Counted from the first letter of the stretch, positions 33,927 to 43,080 are shown. The stretch is DNA of 64,000 nt from Paenimyroides ummariense (GCF_900115115.1 NZ_FOVI01000002.1:124001-188000), one strand, 5' to 3'. The notes: generated from the letters alone by a model not told the origin. Numbers and translations are program-made.

Positions 33927-34505
33927 CTACTTCATAATCCGTTTCCGAATACGGCTGAGCGACTGTGGCGTGATGCCTAAATAAGAAGAGATATATTTCT
34001 GAGTGATTTTTTGCAGGACTTCCTGGGATTTTTTCACGAGATTTACATAACGTTCTTCCGGGGTGAACAATAATAAATCTTCTATACGTCTTTTTGCTTC
34101 CAGAAAGGCGTAATCCGACATTCTGGCTTTAAAATCTATCCAAAATACGTCCTGTTGCCCCAGCCGGTTGATTGCTTCTTTGGTGATGACAAAGAGTTCT
34201 GTTTCAATGAGTGCTTTAATGGAAAAGCCGGCTTTCTTATCGGAAATATAACTTTCGTAATCGCCTATAAAATCCTGATTCACCTGTAGCAAAAGATTGA
34301 TTTCTTCTCCCTTTTCATTGACCAGGTAAGAACGCATAGCTCCCTGTATAATGAACGCTAATTTATCTGCACGATCTCCCTCCGAAAGCCAGTTTTCATT
34401 CTTTTTAACCTTTTGGATCTCACCATTCTCTAATAGTGTCAAGGCCTTATCGTAGGGAATGGATATATTTTCCTGAATTTTTCGGATAGAATCCTGATCC
34501 ATCAT
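33927..34505 (-). CDS. Crp/Fnr-family transcriptional regulator
   Basis: This 192-residue protein has an N-terminal cyclic-nucleotide-binding-like barrel (about 20-120; LSEGDRADKLAFIIQGAMRSY) and a C-terminal winged HTH (ISSYLGITPQSLSRIRKRI). The phosphate-binding signature of cAMP receptors is not intact, as is usual in Bacteroidetes relatives. It reads toward the monooxygenase and is its likely regulator. Confidence 0.88.
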   Translation of the reverse strand: MMDQDSIRKIQENISIPYDKALTLLENGEIQKVKKNENWLSEGDRADKLAFIIQGAMRSYLVNEKGEEINLLLQVNQDFIGDYESYISDKKAGFSIKALIETELFVITKEAINRLGQQDVFWIDFKARMSDYAFLEAKRRIEDLLLFTPEERYVNLVKKSQEVLQKITQKYISSYLGITPQSLSRIRKRIMK

Positions 34506-34863
34506 TCACGTTTTTAAATCATTTATCTAAAGATAATTCTATATTCGGTGTAATTTCTTGATTTTTTTCCATAAAAACAGTCTTGCCAATGATCCTGTGA
34601 TTGATTGTAACAAATCAACGATACTGAAAAATACCTTATTCAGAATGTAAATTTAAAAAACAATTAGGCTCTATAGCTTCAACTGAAGTATTTAAATTGC
34701 ATTATCCAATTTTTCGCTGATTATTTTGACATAAATCTTCAGAATGACCAATGTCAGAAAGGTCTGATTTTTACTATTCAAGCAACCCGTTAAAAACGTT
34801 CAGGTGTTTTATGCCGCTTTGGTCCTATTTAAAAGAGTCGGTTGTGAGTAAATATTAAAAACA
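34506..34863. other. non-coding gap between the Crp-like gene and the integrase end
   Basis: There is no open frame of interest and no clear repeat. AT content rises again compared with the cargo genes. This stretch probably contains the right boundary of the nested cargo block and the promoter of the Crp-like gene, but I cannot mark either exactly. Confidence 0.4.
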
Positions 34864-34902
34864 AATTATTAAAATTTGTACAAACCGCAAATTTTAATGA
34901 TT
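34864..34902 (-). terminator. hairpin at the integrase stop codon
   Basis: AATTATTAAAATTTG (34864-34878) pairs with CAAATTTTAATGATT (34888-34902) with one mismatch around a 9-base loop. It overlaps the integrase stop codon and probably ends its transcript. Confidence 0.55.
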
Positions 34903-36118
34903 AATAAACATACTCATCTACAGCTTTATCCAATTCCTCACTTACAATTTTTGCGTAAACTTGTGTTTGCTGTATCGTAGCGTGGTCAAGCAACTTGCTT
35001 ACATGCTCGATACGCATACCATTGTTTAAAGCATTGGTAGCAAATGTATGGCGGCTTAAATGAAAGTGGAGGTTAAAAGGTAGCTTTAAATCTTCGCCCA
35101 TTTTCTTTAGGTGTACACCACCTAAACGCGCTTTTGAACGTATCCGAGTACTCTTGTATACTTCGTCATTAAATATTCGTTCGGGATGTTCTAATACTGG
35201 AAATATAAAAGCTTCGGGATCTATTGTTTTCGGTTTGTATTTGTTGAGTATGGCAATAGATTTAGCTCCTAATTTGAAGCTATGTTGCTTTTGGGTTTTC
35301 TGAATAACCTTTGTAATCTTTTGGGTTTCTTCATCGTAACATTTCCACTGTAACAGCATTACATCACTGATACGTAAACCGCCACCAAAGACACTAAACA
35401 AAAACATATCCCTGTGAACTACAGCTTTTGGTCTTTGGCTTAAGTCTAAGTTTTCTAAATCTTCTATCTGCTTTTTGTTGAGGTAAAGGCGTTCTACTTT
35501 ACTTTTTGGAATGTCTATTTTGTAGAATGGGGAAGGGACTAAGGGTATCAATTCTTCTTCCATTGCATCGTTATAAAAGAAACTCAATATCCGTAGTGAG
35601 GTAAAAACGGTTGTATTGCCATTGCTTAATTTCTTTTTGCAGTAGTTGGCGTAATCATTCAGAATACCCACATTAATATCAGAGAAGTAAAAATCCCGAT
35701 ATCCTAAAAAACGTTCAAATTTCTTGATATAACCTTCGTAAATAACCGTAGTACGATATGATACAATTCCTTTGAGAACTTCTAAACGCTTATCGCAATA
35801 GTCAAAGAAATTCGGATCTGCTTTTCCTTTAATAGCTTCTTTAAGCTTTCGGGCTGAAACTGATTTTTTGGTACGCTCGTGGTCTGCCACCTGTGCTTGT
35901 GCATCTGCTACCTTTTGAGCAAGAAAGGCATTCATCCTGGCACTGTTGGGATAGTTCTTTTTGAGTTTCTGTTTTGCATCGTCCCATTCACTAACCTTTG
36001 CTTTAACTCCGGTTGTAACAAACTTGGCTTTGCGATCCTTGATTAACCTGATGTAGATAGGGCTTTGTCCTGTTGCATTTTCTTGTTGTGTACGTTGTAC
36101 TAATTTTATTGAAGCCAT
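34901..36118 (-). CDS. tyrosine site-specific integrase of the island
   Basis: This 405-residue Bacteroidetes-type tyrosine recombinase has an N-terminal arm-binding domain (IKLVQRTQQENATGQSPIY), a SAM-like core-binding domain (about 105-200) and a catalytic domain. The catalytic residues are visible: Arg in GGGLRISDVMLLQW, His-x-x-Arg in HLSRHTFATNAL, His in KLLDHATIQQTQ and Tyr in VYAKI. I start at the MASIKL methionine (36118); the 16 upstream in-frame residues lie in the regulatory region. It would excise and integrate the island. Confidence 0.92.
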   Translation of the reverse strand: MASIKLVQRTQQENATGQSPIYIRLIKDRKAKFVTTGVKAKVSEWDDAKQKLKKNYPNSARMNAFLAQKVADAQAQVADHERTKKSVSARKLKEAIKGKADPNFFDYCDKRLEVLKGIVSYRTTVIYEGYIKKFERFLGYRDFYFSDINVGILNDYANYCKKKLSNGNTTVFTSLRILSFFYNDAMEEELIPLVPSPFYKIDIPKSKVERLYLNKKQIEDLENLDLSQRPKAVVHRDMFLFSVFGGGLRISDVMLLQWKCYDEETQKITKVIQKTQKQHSFKLGAKSIAILNKYKPKTIDPEAFIFPVLEHPERIFNDEVYKSTRIRSKARLGGVHLKKMGEDLKLPFNLHFHLSRHTFATNALNNGMRIEHVSKLLDHATIQQTQVYAKIVSEELDKAVDEYVY

Positions 36119-36509
36119 AATAAAACTGTATTTGGATTGTTGTACTACTAAATAAATCCGGTGCAAAACAGTGAAAGCGTTGATTTTAGTGCTATTTCAA
36201 AGCGGTGCAACGTGATACTAAGGTACAACTTTTAGTACAACAAAACAAGTATTTGCTTGCATTTTTGTGCTTTAATCTGCATAAGTTTATTTTATAACTA
36301 TTTGATTTACAGAAAAATTAAGTGCAAATTGGTTTTTGTGATTTTATATTTCGTATAACAATCAAATATACGCAATTATCTTTTTTTAATATAAAAACTT
36401 CATATAACCTTATAAAAATAGCATATTTAATGTGAGTTGTTTAGCTATTTTTGTTGGTCGCATGCAAATATGGTACTACAAAATACAAATAGGGTCAGTA
36501 GAAATGTAA
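36119..36509. other. integrase upstream region with candidate arm sites; right end of island
   Basis: No gene is present. Two direct GTACAAC heptamers (36223-36229, 36235-36241) and an inverted copy GTTGTAC (36139-36145) lie upstream of the integrase. CGGTGCAA occurs at 36159-36166 and 36203-36210. GTACAAC pairs with similar spacing occur at the left end (8573-8590). This suggests recombinase binding sites at both ends. I could not find a core att duplication by eye. Confidence 0.45.
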
Positions 36510-37517
36510 TTAAATATACACTCTTCTAAAATTCACATGTTGTGTTGCGGTAAAATAATCACGGAATATTTGATGAATGGGCTCGTTGGTGTGCGATGCT
36601 TTGATACCTAACTGAAAATACAAATCTAAAATTTTGTGAGATAAAGTAGCAACCAACGTTTCACTAAACTGATGAATTTCGGTTTGAACGTCGGCTGTTA
36701 TTTCCTGCTGATTTTCTAAAAGTGTTTCAATTTTATCTGCAAATAAATAGGTTTTGTTTTCTTCGGAAAAAATATAGTTTCTAAAAGCTAATAGATCTAA
36801 CTGCGGTCTTATTTTTTCGGTTTCATCTACAAAATGTTCAGCCATTCCCAGATAATTTACCAACAAGGTTAAATCGGCAAAAATGCGGAACGGAATTCGA
36901 TCTAAAACGGCATCGGTGTAAAATTCGTTATAAATAAAGCTGTGATTTGCATCAACCAAAATAGCATCAACCGTAAATGAAAATGTTCCGGTAGCCTGCA
37001 TTCCCATAGCCTTCCAGTCGGCAATAATTTCCACTTGATCTTTCGGAATAATAAAAGAGCGAATCAATTCCTTGCCATTTTCATTTAAAACAGGCTGGTC
37101 GTTTTCGGTAACTACTGCGTTCAACGTAAAATGACTCAAATGCGGTGCGCCAGTAGCAAACGTCCATTTGCCATTAATCAAATAAAAGTCGTTCATTTTC
37201 TCGGCAGTTCCGCCAATAGCTCCGCTTCCGCCAAAACACGTAAAGTTATCTTTAAAAAGTTCTTGGGCAATTTCGGGTTTCAGGTTTCGTGAAAAATAAT
37301 TGGCACCGGCACATAAAGTAACCATCCAACCCAGACTTCCATCGATAAAAGCTAACGATTTTAAAAGTTTCAATCCGTTGGTAAAGTTCAAACCCAAACC
37401 GCCGTACTTTTTAGGAACCCAAATTTGCAGCCAGCGTTCTTTATAAATATGATTGATAACATCGGCAGGAATTTCCTTCGCTCCGAATAACTTTTGCTGA
37501 ATTATGGAACTATGCAT
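36510..37517 (-). CDS. acyl-CoA dehydrogenase-fold flavoprotein in a TPP-riboswitch operon
   Basis: This 335-residue protein has the acyl-CoA dehydrogenase/flavin-monooxygenase layout: helical N-terminus (VPKKYGGLGLNFTNGLKLL), beta domain (INGKWTFATGAPHLSHF, KAMGMQATGTFSFTVDAI) and helical C-terminus. It is short compared with classic dehydrogenases (about 380). Its start overlaps the transporter stop by 8 bases, so it lies under the same TPP riboswitch. This argues for a role in thiamine or thiamine-precursor metabolism rather than beta-oxidation; that role is inference. Confidence 0.82.
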   Translation of the reverse strand: MHSSIIQQKLFGAKEIPADVINHIYKERWLQIWVPKKYGGLGLNFTNGLKLLKSLAFIDGSLGWMVTLCAGANYFSRNLKPEIAQELFKDNFTCFGGSGAIGGTAEKMNDFYLINGKWTFATGAPHLSHFTLNAVVTENDQPVLNENGKELIRSFIIPKDQVEIIADWKAMGMQATGTFSFTVDAILVDANHSFIYNEFYTDAVLDRIPFRIFADLTLLVNYLGMAEHFVDETEKIRPQLDLLAFRNYIFSEENKTYLFADKIETLLENQQEITADVQTEIHQFSETLVATLSHKILDLYFQLGIKASHTNEPIHQIFRDYFTATQHVNFRRVYI

Positions 37518-38100
37518 TTTTTTGCTGCTTTAAAATTTTGTACCAGTTAATGTATCCAAAAATGGCAACCACAAACAAAAAGGCGGTTAAAGCAGCGTAC
37601 AAATACAGTTCTTTATGAATTAAAAGCGGCACGGCAAGAAAATTGCTAATGTTTAGCAACACCCAGTTTTCTATTTTGCGTTTCGCCATAAGCCACATGC
37701 CCGCCCATGCAAAAGCAGTCACCAAAGAATCCCAAAGCGGTACGTCGCTGTTGGTGTAGTTGGTTAAAAAAATATAGAAAATTAAAAACGCCGAAACCAC
37801 AATACCTGTTGCTTTGTATTTTTCGGTAGTTGTGGTAAACGAAATAGGTGTTTCGGTTTGTTGTTTGCCAAATTTCCAGAACAGCCAACCGTAAACACTC
37901 ATTACAAGGTAGTAAAAATCAAGCGTGAACTCGGCATAAAGTTTCGCGTTGAACTTAACAAACATAGCCAGAACAATACCGGCAATTCCAAAAAGATAAT
38001 TGTGAATGTTGTTGCGTTGTGCCAGTAACACCTGCACAACCGAAAAAAATACACCAAACCATTCTAAAAGGCTGGTTTTACTTAAAATTTCCTGCATCAT
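37510..38100 (-). CDS. pnuT: PnuC-family transporter, probably thiamine transporter PnuT
   Basis: This 196-residue integral membrane protein has about seven helices and the PnuC signature: LLAQRNNIHNYLFGI, YAEFTLDFYYLVMSVYGWLFWK and ENWVLLNISNFLAVPL. PnuC homologues move nicotinamide riboside. Those behind a TPP riboswitch are assigned to thiamine and called PnuT. The aptamer directly upstream decides the assignment here. It is cotranscribed with the flavoprotein gene. Confidence 0.85.
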   Translation of the reverse strand: MMQEILSKTSLLEWFGVFFSVVQVLLAQRNNIHNYLFGIAGIVLAMFVKFNAKLYAEFTLDFYYLVMSVYGWLFWKFGKQQTETPISFTTTTEKYKATGIVVSAFLIFYIFLTNYTNSDVPLWDSLVTAFAWAGMWLMAKRKIENWVLLNISNFLAVPLLIHKELYLYAALTAFLFVVAIFGYINWYKILKQQKNA

Positions 38101-38132
38101 ATAAATAAATTAAATGATGAGATGATAAAGTT

Positions 38133-38218
38133 ACAATCCCTACGCCGGCATTATCCGGATCAGGTGCAGAACTACGTTCTTGGGTATCATCTCAGCCAAT
38201 AATCATCGGCACCCCATT
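38133..38218 (-). ncRNA. TPP riboswitch (THI element)
   Basis: On the complement the order is GGGGTGCC, then CTGAGATGATACCC, then the hairpin AGAACGTAGTTCT, then ACCTGATCCGGATAATGCC, then GGCGTAGGGA. These are the conserved TPP aptamer blocks, including the CUGAGA pyrimidine-sensing helix and the pyrophosphate-binding arm. It lies 33 bases before the transporter ATG. Since no terminator intervenes, control at translation initiation is likely. Confidence 0.95.
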
Positions 38219-38312
38219 GCTGGCTCAAAATTGATGATTTTTTCTGGATTGAGAAAGGGTTTTGGAAATTATTATGAAAATAGAAAGTGTTTAATCTAAA
38301 CGATTACAAATA

Positions 38313-38343
38313 AAAATTCCCTTTCAAACGAAAGGGAATTTTG
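38313..38343 (-). terminator. Rho-independent terminator of recA
   Basis: AAAATTCCCTTTC and GAAAGGGAATTTT pair perfectly around AAAC. It lies just 3' of the recA stop codon. Confidence 0.85.
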
Positions 38344-38346
38344 TAT

Positions 38347-39354
38347 TTAAGAATTTTGGTCTTCTTTAATATGCTGTTTAATACGGTCTTCTAATTCTTC
38401 CTGAAGTTCCGGATTATCTTTAATCAATGCTTTAACGGCATCTCGACCCTGACCTAGTTTGGTATCGCCATAACTAAACCATGAACCGGATTTTTTAACG
38501 ATTTCAAAATCAACAGCTAAATCTAAAATTTCACCTGTTTTCGATATTCCTTCGCCATACATAATGTCAAATTCTGCCGTGCGGAAAGGCGGCGCCACTT
38601 TATTTTTAATGATTTTAACTTTGGTACGGTTACCCATTACGTTGTCGCCATCTTTAATCTGGGTTGATTTACGAATATCTAAACGAACAGATGCATAGAA
38701 CTTTAACGCATTACCACCCGTTGTAGTTTCCGGGTTTCCAAACATAACGCCGATTTTTTCACGCAACTGGTTAATAAAAAACACCGTACAGTTAGTTTTT
38801 GAAATGGTTCCGGTTAATTTACGTAAGGCTTGCGACATTAAACGGGCGTGTAATCCCATTTTAGAATCGCCCATTTCGCCTTCAATTTCACTTTTTGGCG
38901 TTAATGCAGCAACCGAGTCAATTACAACGATATCAATTGCGCCCGAACGAATCAAATTTTCGGCAATTTCCAATGCTTGTTCCCCGTTATCAGGTTGCGA
39001 TATAATCAAATTATCAATATCAATCCCTAATTTCTGCGCATAAAAACGGTCAAACGCATGCTCGGCATCAATAAAAGCGGCAATTCCACCAGCTTTTTGA
39101 GCTTCGGCAATGGCGTGTAAAGTTAAGGTTGTTTTACCAGACGATTCCGGTCCGTAGATTTCAATGATTCTTCCACGCGGATAGCCCATTACCCCTAAAG
39201 CAAGGTCTAATCCTAATGATCCCGACGGAATTGCATCTACTTCTTCCACCGCGCTGTCGCCCAATTTCATTACGGTTCCTTTCCCGTACGTTTTATCTAA
39301 TTTATCTAATGTAAGCTGTAAAGCTTTCAATTTTGCTTCTTTTTCTGCACTCAT
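38347..39354 (-). CDS. recA: recombinase RecA
   Basis: This 335-residue RecA promotes strand exchange and LexA-type responses. Walker A is GPESSGKTT, Walker [13 protein letters not shown], and the L1/L2 DNA-binding loops are [22 protein letters not shown] (first part) and [20 protein letters not shown] (first part). The acidic C-terminus is short ([14 protein letters not shown]). Length is normal. It is monocistronic. Confidence 0.98.
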   Translation of the reverse strand: MSAEKEAKLKALQLTLDKLDKTYGKGTVMKLGDSAVEEVDAIPSGSLGLDLALGVMGYPRGRIIEIYGPESSGKTTLTLHAIAEAQKAGGIAAFIDAEHAFDRFYAQKLGIDIDNLIISQPDNGEQALEIAENLIRSGAIDIVVIDSVAALTPKSEIEGEMGDSKMGLHARLMSQALRKLTGTISKTNCTVFFINQLREKIGVMFGNPETTTGGNALKFYASVRLDIRKSTQIKDGDNVMGNRTKVKIIKNKVAPPFRTAEFDIMYGEGISKTGEILDLAVDFEIVKKSGSWFSYGDTKLGQGRDAVKALIKDNPELQEELEDRIKQHIKEDQNS

Positions 39355-39490
39355 ATTCTTTTCTATATTGTAAAAGTAAAAATACCTTTTTTTATTGAAT
39401 TATAAATCGATTTGTAAATTTTAAATAATCAAATTTTGGTTGAAACAGTTGTTTTTTGTAACTTAACAACTATAATTAAAAAGTTTAGCT

Positions 39491-40375
39491 ATGAAAAAGA
39501 CCATTTTAATTACAGCTTTTGCAACATTAATATCAGTTATCGGTTGCAAAGATACACCAGAAGAACGACAAGAAAAGGCGTTAGAAAAAAAATTCGAGCG
39601 TAAATACGAAAAAGCGCAAGATTACACCTACACCAACTGGGTTTTAAAGAGCAATGATTCGGTTCGAAAAATTTTTAAGGAAAAATTTACATCGCAACAG
39701 CTTACAACCATTGTGGCACTAAATCGTGTTGATAAAAGCACGTTTGCTTCGGTTGATACCTTGTTGATTCCCGATCAGTTCGATGATGATTTCTTGGCAT
39801 ATTCACCATTTCCGTACACATTAAGCAGTGCGAAAGATGTCAAAAAACTGGCAATTTTCTCGTATCCTATTCAAGCTTACGGATTATACGAAAATGGCGA
39901 ATTGGTAAAATGGGGACCATCTAGCATGGGATCGAAACAGCATAAAACTCCAGAAGGGCTTTATTTTTGTAATTGGAAAGGCGAAGAAACCATAAGCACC
40001 TTTGATGATGAGTGGGTTTTACGTTGGAATTTTAATTTAGATAACGAAGAAGGTATTGCGTGGCATCAGTATCAATTGCCAGGTTATCCGGCATCGCATT
40101 CGTGTTTGCGTTTGTTAGAAGCCGATGCAAAATGGATGTACGATTGGGCTGATGAATGGATTTTAGCCGATAAAGAAACCGTGAAAGCAAAAGGAACACC
40201 CGTAATTGTTTATGGAAGTTATAATTTTGATGGAAGAAAACCTTGGTTAGATTTAGCGAAAGACAGCCATGCTAATGATATTTCGGCTGAAACATTGAAC
40301 GGAATTGTTGGGAAATATCAGGCAGAAATTCTAAAAGAACAGAAAAATCGTGAAGCAGTTCCGGCAGCGAAATAA
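39491..40375 (+). CDS. L,D-transpeptidase-family lipoprotein (first of tandem pair)
   Basis: This 294-residue protein has a lipobox (SVIGC, Cys19). A YkuD-like domain spans about 120-250: VKKLAIFSYPIQAYGLYENG, GSKQHKTPEGLYF and the cysteine motif HQYQLPGYPASHSCLRL. The catalytic Cys follows Ser-His-Ser rather than the usual Ser/Thr-His-Gly. It is anchored on the periplasmic side and probably remodels peptidoglycan or attaches proteins to it. The next gene is a paralogue. Confidence 0.83.
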   Translation: MKKTILITAFATLISVIGCKDTPEERQEKALEKKFERKYEKAQDYTYTNWVLKSNDSVRKIFKEKFTSQQLTTIVALNRVDKSTFASVDTLLIPDQFDDDFLAYSPFPYTLSSAKDVKKLAIFSYPIQAYGLYENGELVKWGPSSMGSKQHKTPEGLYFCNWKGEETISTFDDEWVLRWNFNLDNEEGIAWHQYQLPGYPASHSCLRLLEADAKWMYDWADEWILADKETVKAKGTPVIVYGSYNFDGRKPWLDLAKDSHANDISAETLNGIVGKYQAEILKEQKNREAVPAAK

Positions 40376-40445
40376 TTTATTTTGAACGAACGAAAATCTT
40401 ATTTTAACAATTGGTTTTTTTATTAATTTCGTATAAAAATTTGAA

Positions 40446-41501
40446 ATGAAAAAGATTATTGTTTTATTGGTAACTGTGCTGTTTTTAGCAGGTTGTAAAA
40501 AGGAAATCGAACAGCAAGATTCTGAAATTGATTCTACGACTATTCAGCAAAATATCGAAACAAAAGTAGATTCAATCGCCATAAAAAGAAACGATTCTAT
40601 TCAACTGGCTAAGAAAGATTCTGTGGCAGCGGTTAAAAAGGCGGAGATCGAAAAAAGTAAAAAATCAAAAAAATATGCCGTTTACAAAGGCGATGCTTTT
40701 AGCTATTGGCCAATAAAAGCCAGCGATTCATTGCGCAAACTTTTTTACAACACGTTTACAAAAGAGCAGCAATATACTATAGCGGCTTTAAACCGTATTG
40801 ATACCGACCATATTAAAACGCGCGATACCTTAATTGTACCCAACGAGTTCAAAGCAACTTTTATGGATTACACGCCGTTTCCTCGTAAGTTGGATAATTT
40901 GGTAGAAGTTCCTAAAACAGTAATTTTCTCGTACCCAATACAAGCGTATGGAGTGTACGAAAAAGGAAATCTGGTAAAATGGGGACCAACGAATATGGGT
41001 AAAAAATCGGCTCAAACTCCGCGTGGATTGTTCTTTACCAATTGGAAAGGGCGCAAAGTTACAAGTACCGTTGATGATGAATGGATTTTAAACTGGAATT
41101 TCAATATTCATAATACAGGCGGTGTGGGTTGGCATCAGTATGCTTTACCAGGTTATCCGGCATCGCACTCTTGTTTACGGTTGTTAGATGCCGATGCGCA
41201 ATGGCTGTACAATTGGGCAGATCAATGGGTTATATCCAATGATAAAAAATCGGTGAAAGTAAAAGGTACACCGGTAATTGTTTTTGGCGATTATAAGTTT
41301 GGAGTTAAAGGAGTTTGGTATCAGTTGGTAGAAGATCCAACCGTAACAACCATTTCAAAAAGTAGTTTAGAAGCCATTGTTGAGCCTTATTTGGCAGAAA
41401 TTTTTAATCAGCAAAACATTCGCGAAGAGTATAATAAAACGAAAGCAGGGGCTAATCCTAATGAAGATACTTTAAAAACTGTTAAGGATACGATTAATTA
41501 G
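40446..41501 (+). CDS. L,D-transpeptidase-family lipoprotein (second of tandem pair)
   Basis: This 351-residue paralogue of the preceding gene has a lipobox (FLAGC, Cys17) and a longer charged, Lys-rich linker (about 20-75). The same catalytic block follows (VGWHQYALPGYPASHSCLRL) with Ser-His-Ser-Cys. Identity is highest in the catalytic half. The 70-base gap between the genes holds no hairpin, so cotranscription is possible. Both copies keep the same altered motif, suggesting a distinct subfamily rather than decay. Confidence 0.83.
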   Translation: MKKIIVLLVTVLFLAGCKKEIEQQDSEIDSTTIQQNIETKVDSIAIKRNDSIQLAKKDSVAAVKKAEIEKSKKSKKYAVYKGDAFSYWPIKASDSLRKLFYNTFTKEQQYTIAALNRIDTDHIKTRDTLIVPNEFKATFMDYTPFPRKLDNLVEVPKTVIFSYPIQAYGVYEKGNLVKWGPTNMGKKSAQTPRGLFFTNWKGRKVTSTVDDEWILNWNFNIHNTGGVGWHQYALPGYPASHSCLRLLDADAQWLYNWADQWVISNDKKSVKVKGTPVIVFGDYKFGVKGVWYQLVEDPTVTTISKSSLEAIVEPYLAEIFNQQNIREEYNKTKAGANPNEDTLKTVKDTIN

Positions 41502-41575
41502 ATTAAATTCAAATTACATTACTGAATATATAGGTAAAACATGTTTTTGTAACTTTAGTAAAACAATTATTAGTT

Positions 41576-41989
41576 ATGAAAAAGAATTTAATCTATATGT
41601 TCAGTTTTTTGTTGGTGGGCTTTGTGTTAATGTCTTTCAACAACAATTTTCAGACAGGAAAATATGAGGAATTATCTAAAGACGGTTTTAAAAATCTGAA
41701 AATCCTACCAAAAAATATTTCAAAAGACAGTTTAATGTCTTTAATGGAAGGTTATAACAAAGCATTAGGCGTAAAGTGTAATCATTGCCATACCATGGAT
41801 AAATCATCAGATAAAAAGCACGAAAAAGAAATTGCCCGCCACATGATTAAGTTCACCAATGAACTAAATGCAAAAGAATTTGCCCCAATTGGCGATCAAT
41901 ATAAAAATGCCATTGAGTGCGCAACCTGTCACCGCGGATCTACAAAACCAATGAGTGATACTAAAACTTTTATGGAAAGTAAAAAATAA
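41576..41989 (+). CDS. c-type cytochrome with two CxxCH motifs
   Basis: This 137-residue exported protein (signal MKKNLIYMFSFLLVGFVLMSF) has two haem attachment sites, KCNHCHTM and ECATCHRG. The layout matches the small family related to the photosynthetic reaction-centre cytochrome subunit, common in non-photosynthetic Bacteroidetes. It is periplasmic and carries electrons; the partner is unknown. It stands alone. Confidence 0.87.
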   Translation: MKKNLIYMFSFLLVGFVLMSFNNNFQTGKYEELSKDGFKNLKILPKNISKDSLMSLMEGYNKALGVKCNHCHTMDKSSDKKHEKEIARHMIKFTNELNAKEFAPIGDQYKNAIECATCHRGSTKPMSDTKTFMESKK

Positions 41990-42114
41990 TATTTTTTTTG
42001 TTTAGAAAATATATAAGAACTATTTAATAAAATGTGAAATCCACTGAATAAAATTTTTTGTTTAGTGGATTTATTTATTACATTTACATCTATAAACTTG
42101 TAAATTAACAAATT

Positions 42115-42570
42115 ATGAAAAAAAGTACCTATTTATTCGGATTGGTTTTAACACTTTTTACAAGTGTGTTTTTTGTTGCTTGCGATTTTATGGACGATCA
42201 TATAAAACATCCGATAAAATCAAAATGTAACGAGAAAGCGGTGTTAGATCATGTAGCATTTCCGTTAGTAAATACAAATAATTACGGAATTACAAATGTT
42301 GTTTTAAACGGAGATTGTTTAGAAATAACGGTTTCTTCAAGCGGTTGTAATCCAAATAACTGGGATATGAATTTAATTGGAGTAGCAAGTACTACCAATA
42401 TTTATCCGCCTTTATTTCATGCAAAAGTAGAGTTAATAAACAATGAAGCTTGCCAAGCAGTGTTTCAAAAAACGGTTTCGTTTGATTTGACTCCTTTTCA
42501 AATGGCTGGTCAAAATACCGTTCAAATAGATATCGATGGCTGGAATAACAATATCATGTATCAATATTAA
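42115..42570 (+). CDS. small lipoprotein, tandem paralogue A
   Basis: This 151-residue protein has a signal peptide with lipobox (FFVAC, Cys23). The conserved block reads NYGITNVVLNGDCLEITVSS, then GCNPNNWDMN, then AKVELINNEACQAVFQKT, and ends in MYQY. Four conserved cysteines besides the lipid Cys suggest disulfides. The next gene is nearly identical in this block. No known domain recognised. Confidence 0.75.
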   Translation: MKKSTYLFGLVLTLFTSVFFVACDFMDDHIKHPIKSKCNEKAVLDHVAFPLVNTNNYGITNVVLNGDCLEITVSSSGCNPNNWDMNLIGVASTTNIYPPLFHAKVELINNEACQAVFQKTVSFDLTPFQMAGQNTVQIDIDGWNNNIMYQY

Positions 42571-42608
42571 TTTCCTGAATAAAGCATTTAAAGATACAAT
42601 AGGAGTGT

Positions 42609-43052
42609 ATGATTAAAAACCTTTTTAACTTACTGATTATAATGCTGATTTTTTTTGGTTGTAAAGGCGATGATAGTCTTTGTTGTCCACATCCAAACCC
42701 TACAAATTGTAATGAGTTTTCTATTATTGATGAAACAAAATACAATCAAACAAACACCAACAATTACACTATAACTAATGTTGTTTTAAATGGCGATTGT
42801 TTAGAAATAACGGTTTCTTCAAGCGGTTGTAATCCTAACAATTGGGATATGAATTTCGTTGCATCTGAAGTTGTTGTTGAAACATTACCAAATCAGTGGA
42901 ATGCAAAAGTAGAGTTAATAAACAATGAAGCCTGCCAGGCAGTGTTTCAAAAAACGGTTTCGTTTGATCTAACTCCTTTTAAAATTATAGGACAAAATCA
43001 AGTACAGATAAATATTGCCGGTTGGAACAACAGCATCATGTATCAATACTAA
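42609..43052 (+). CDS. small lipoprotein, tandem paralogue B
   Basis: This 147-residue paralogue of the preceding gene has lipobox FFGC (Cys18). The last 100 residues match closely (NNYTITNVVLNGDCLEITVS, NPNNWDMNF, FDLTPFKIIGQNQVQINIAG), and the DNA is nearly identical over long runs. The N-terminal 50 residues differ. The 38-base gap suggests one transcript. Function unknown. Confidence 0.75.
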   Translation: MIKNLFNLLIIMLIFFGCKGDDSLCCPHPNPTNCNEFSIIDETKYNQTNTNNYTITNVVLNGDCLEITVSSSGCNPNNWDMNFVASEVVVETLPNQWNAKVELINNEACQAVFQKTVSFDLTPFKIIGQNQVQINIAGWNNSIMYQY

Positions 43053-43080
43053 AACTTTAAAATTCTATGATTTTCGTCAT

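Noticed and set aside
34901..36509. Insertion sequence at the right end
   Set aside because: The gene is a tyrosine integrase with full catalytic residues. No DDE transposase or terminal inverted repeats are visible in the window.
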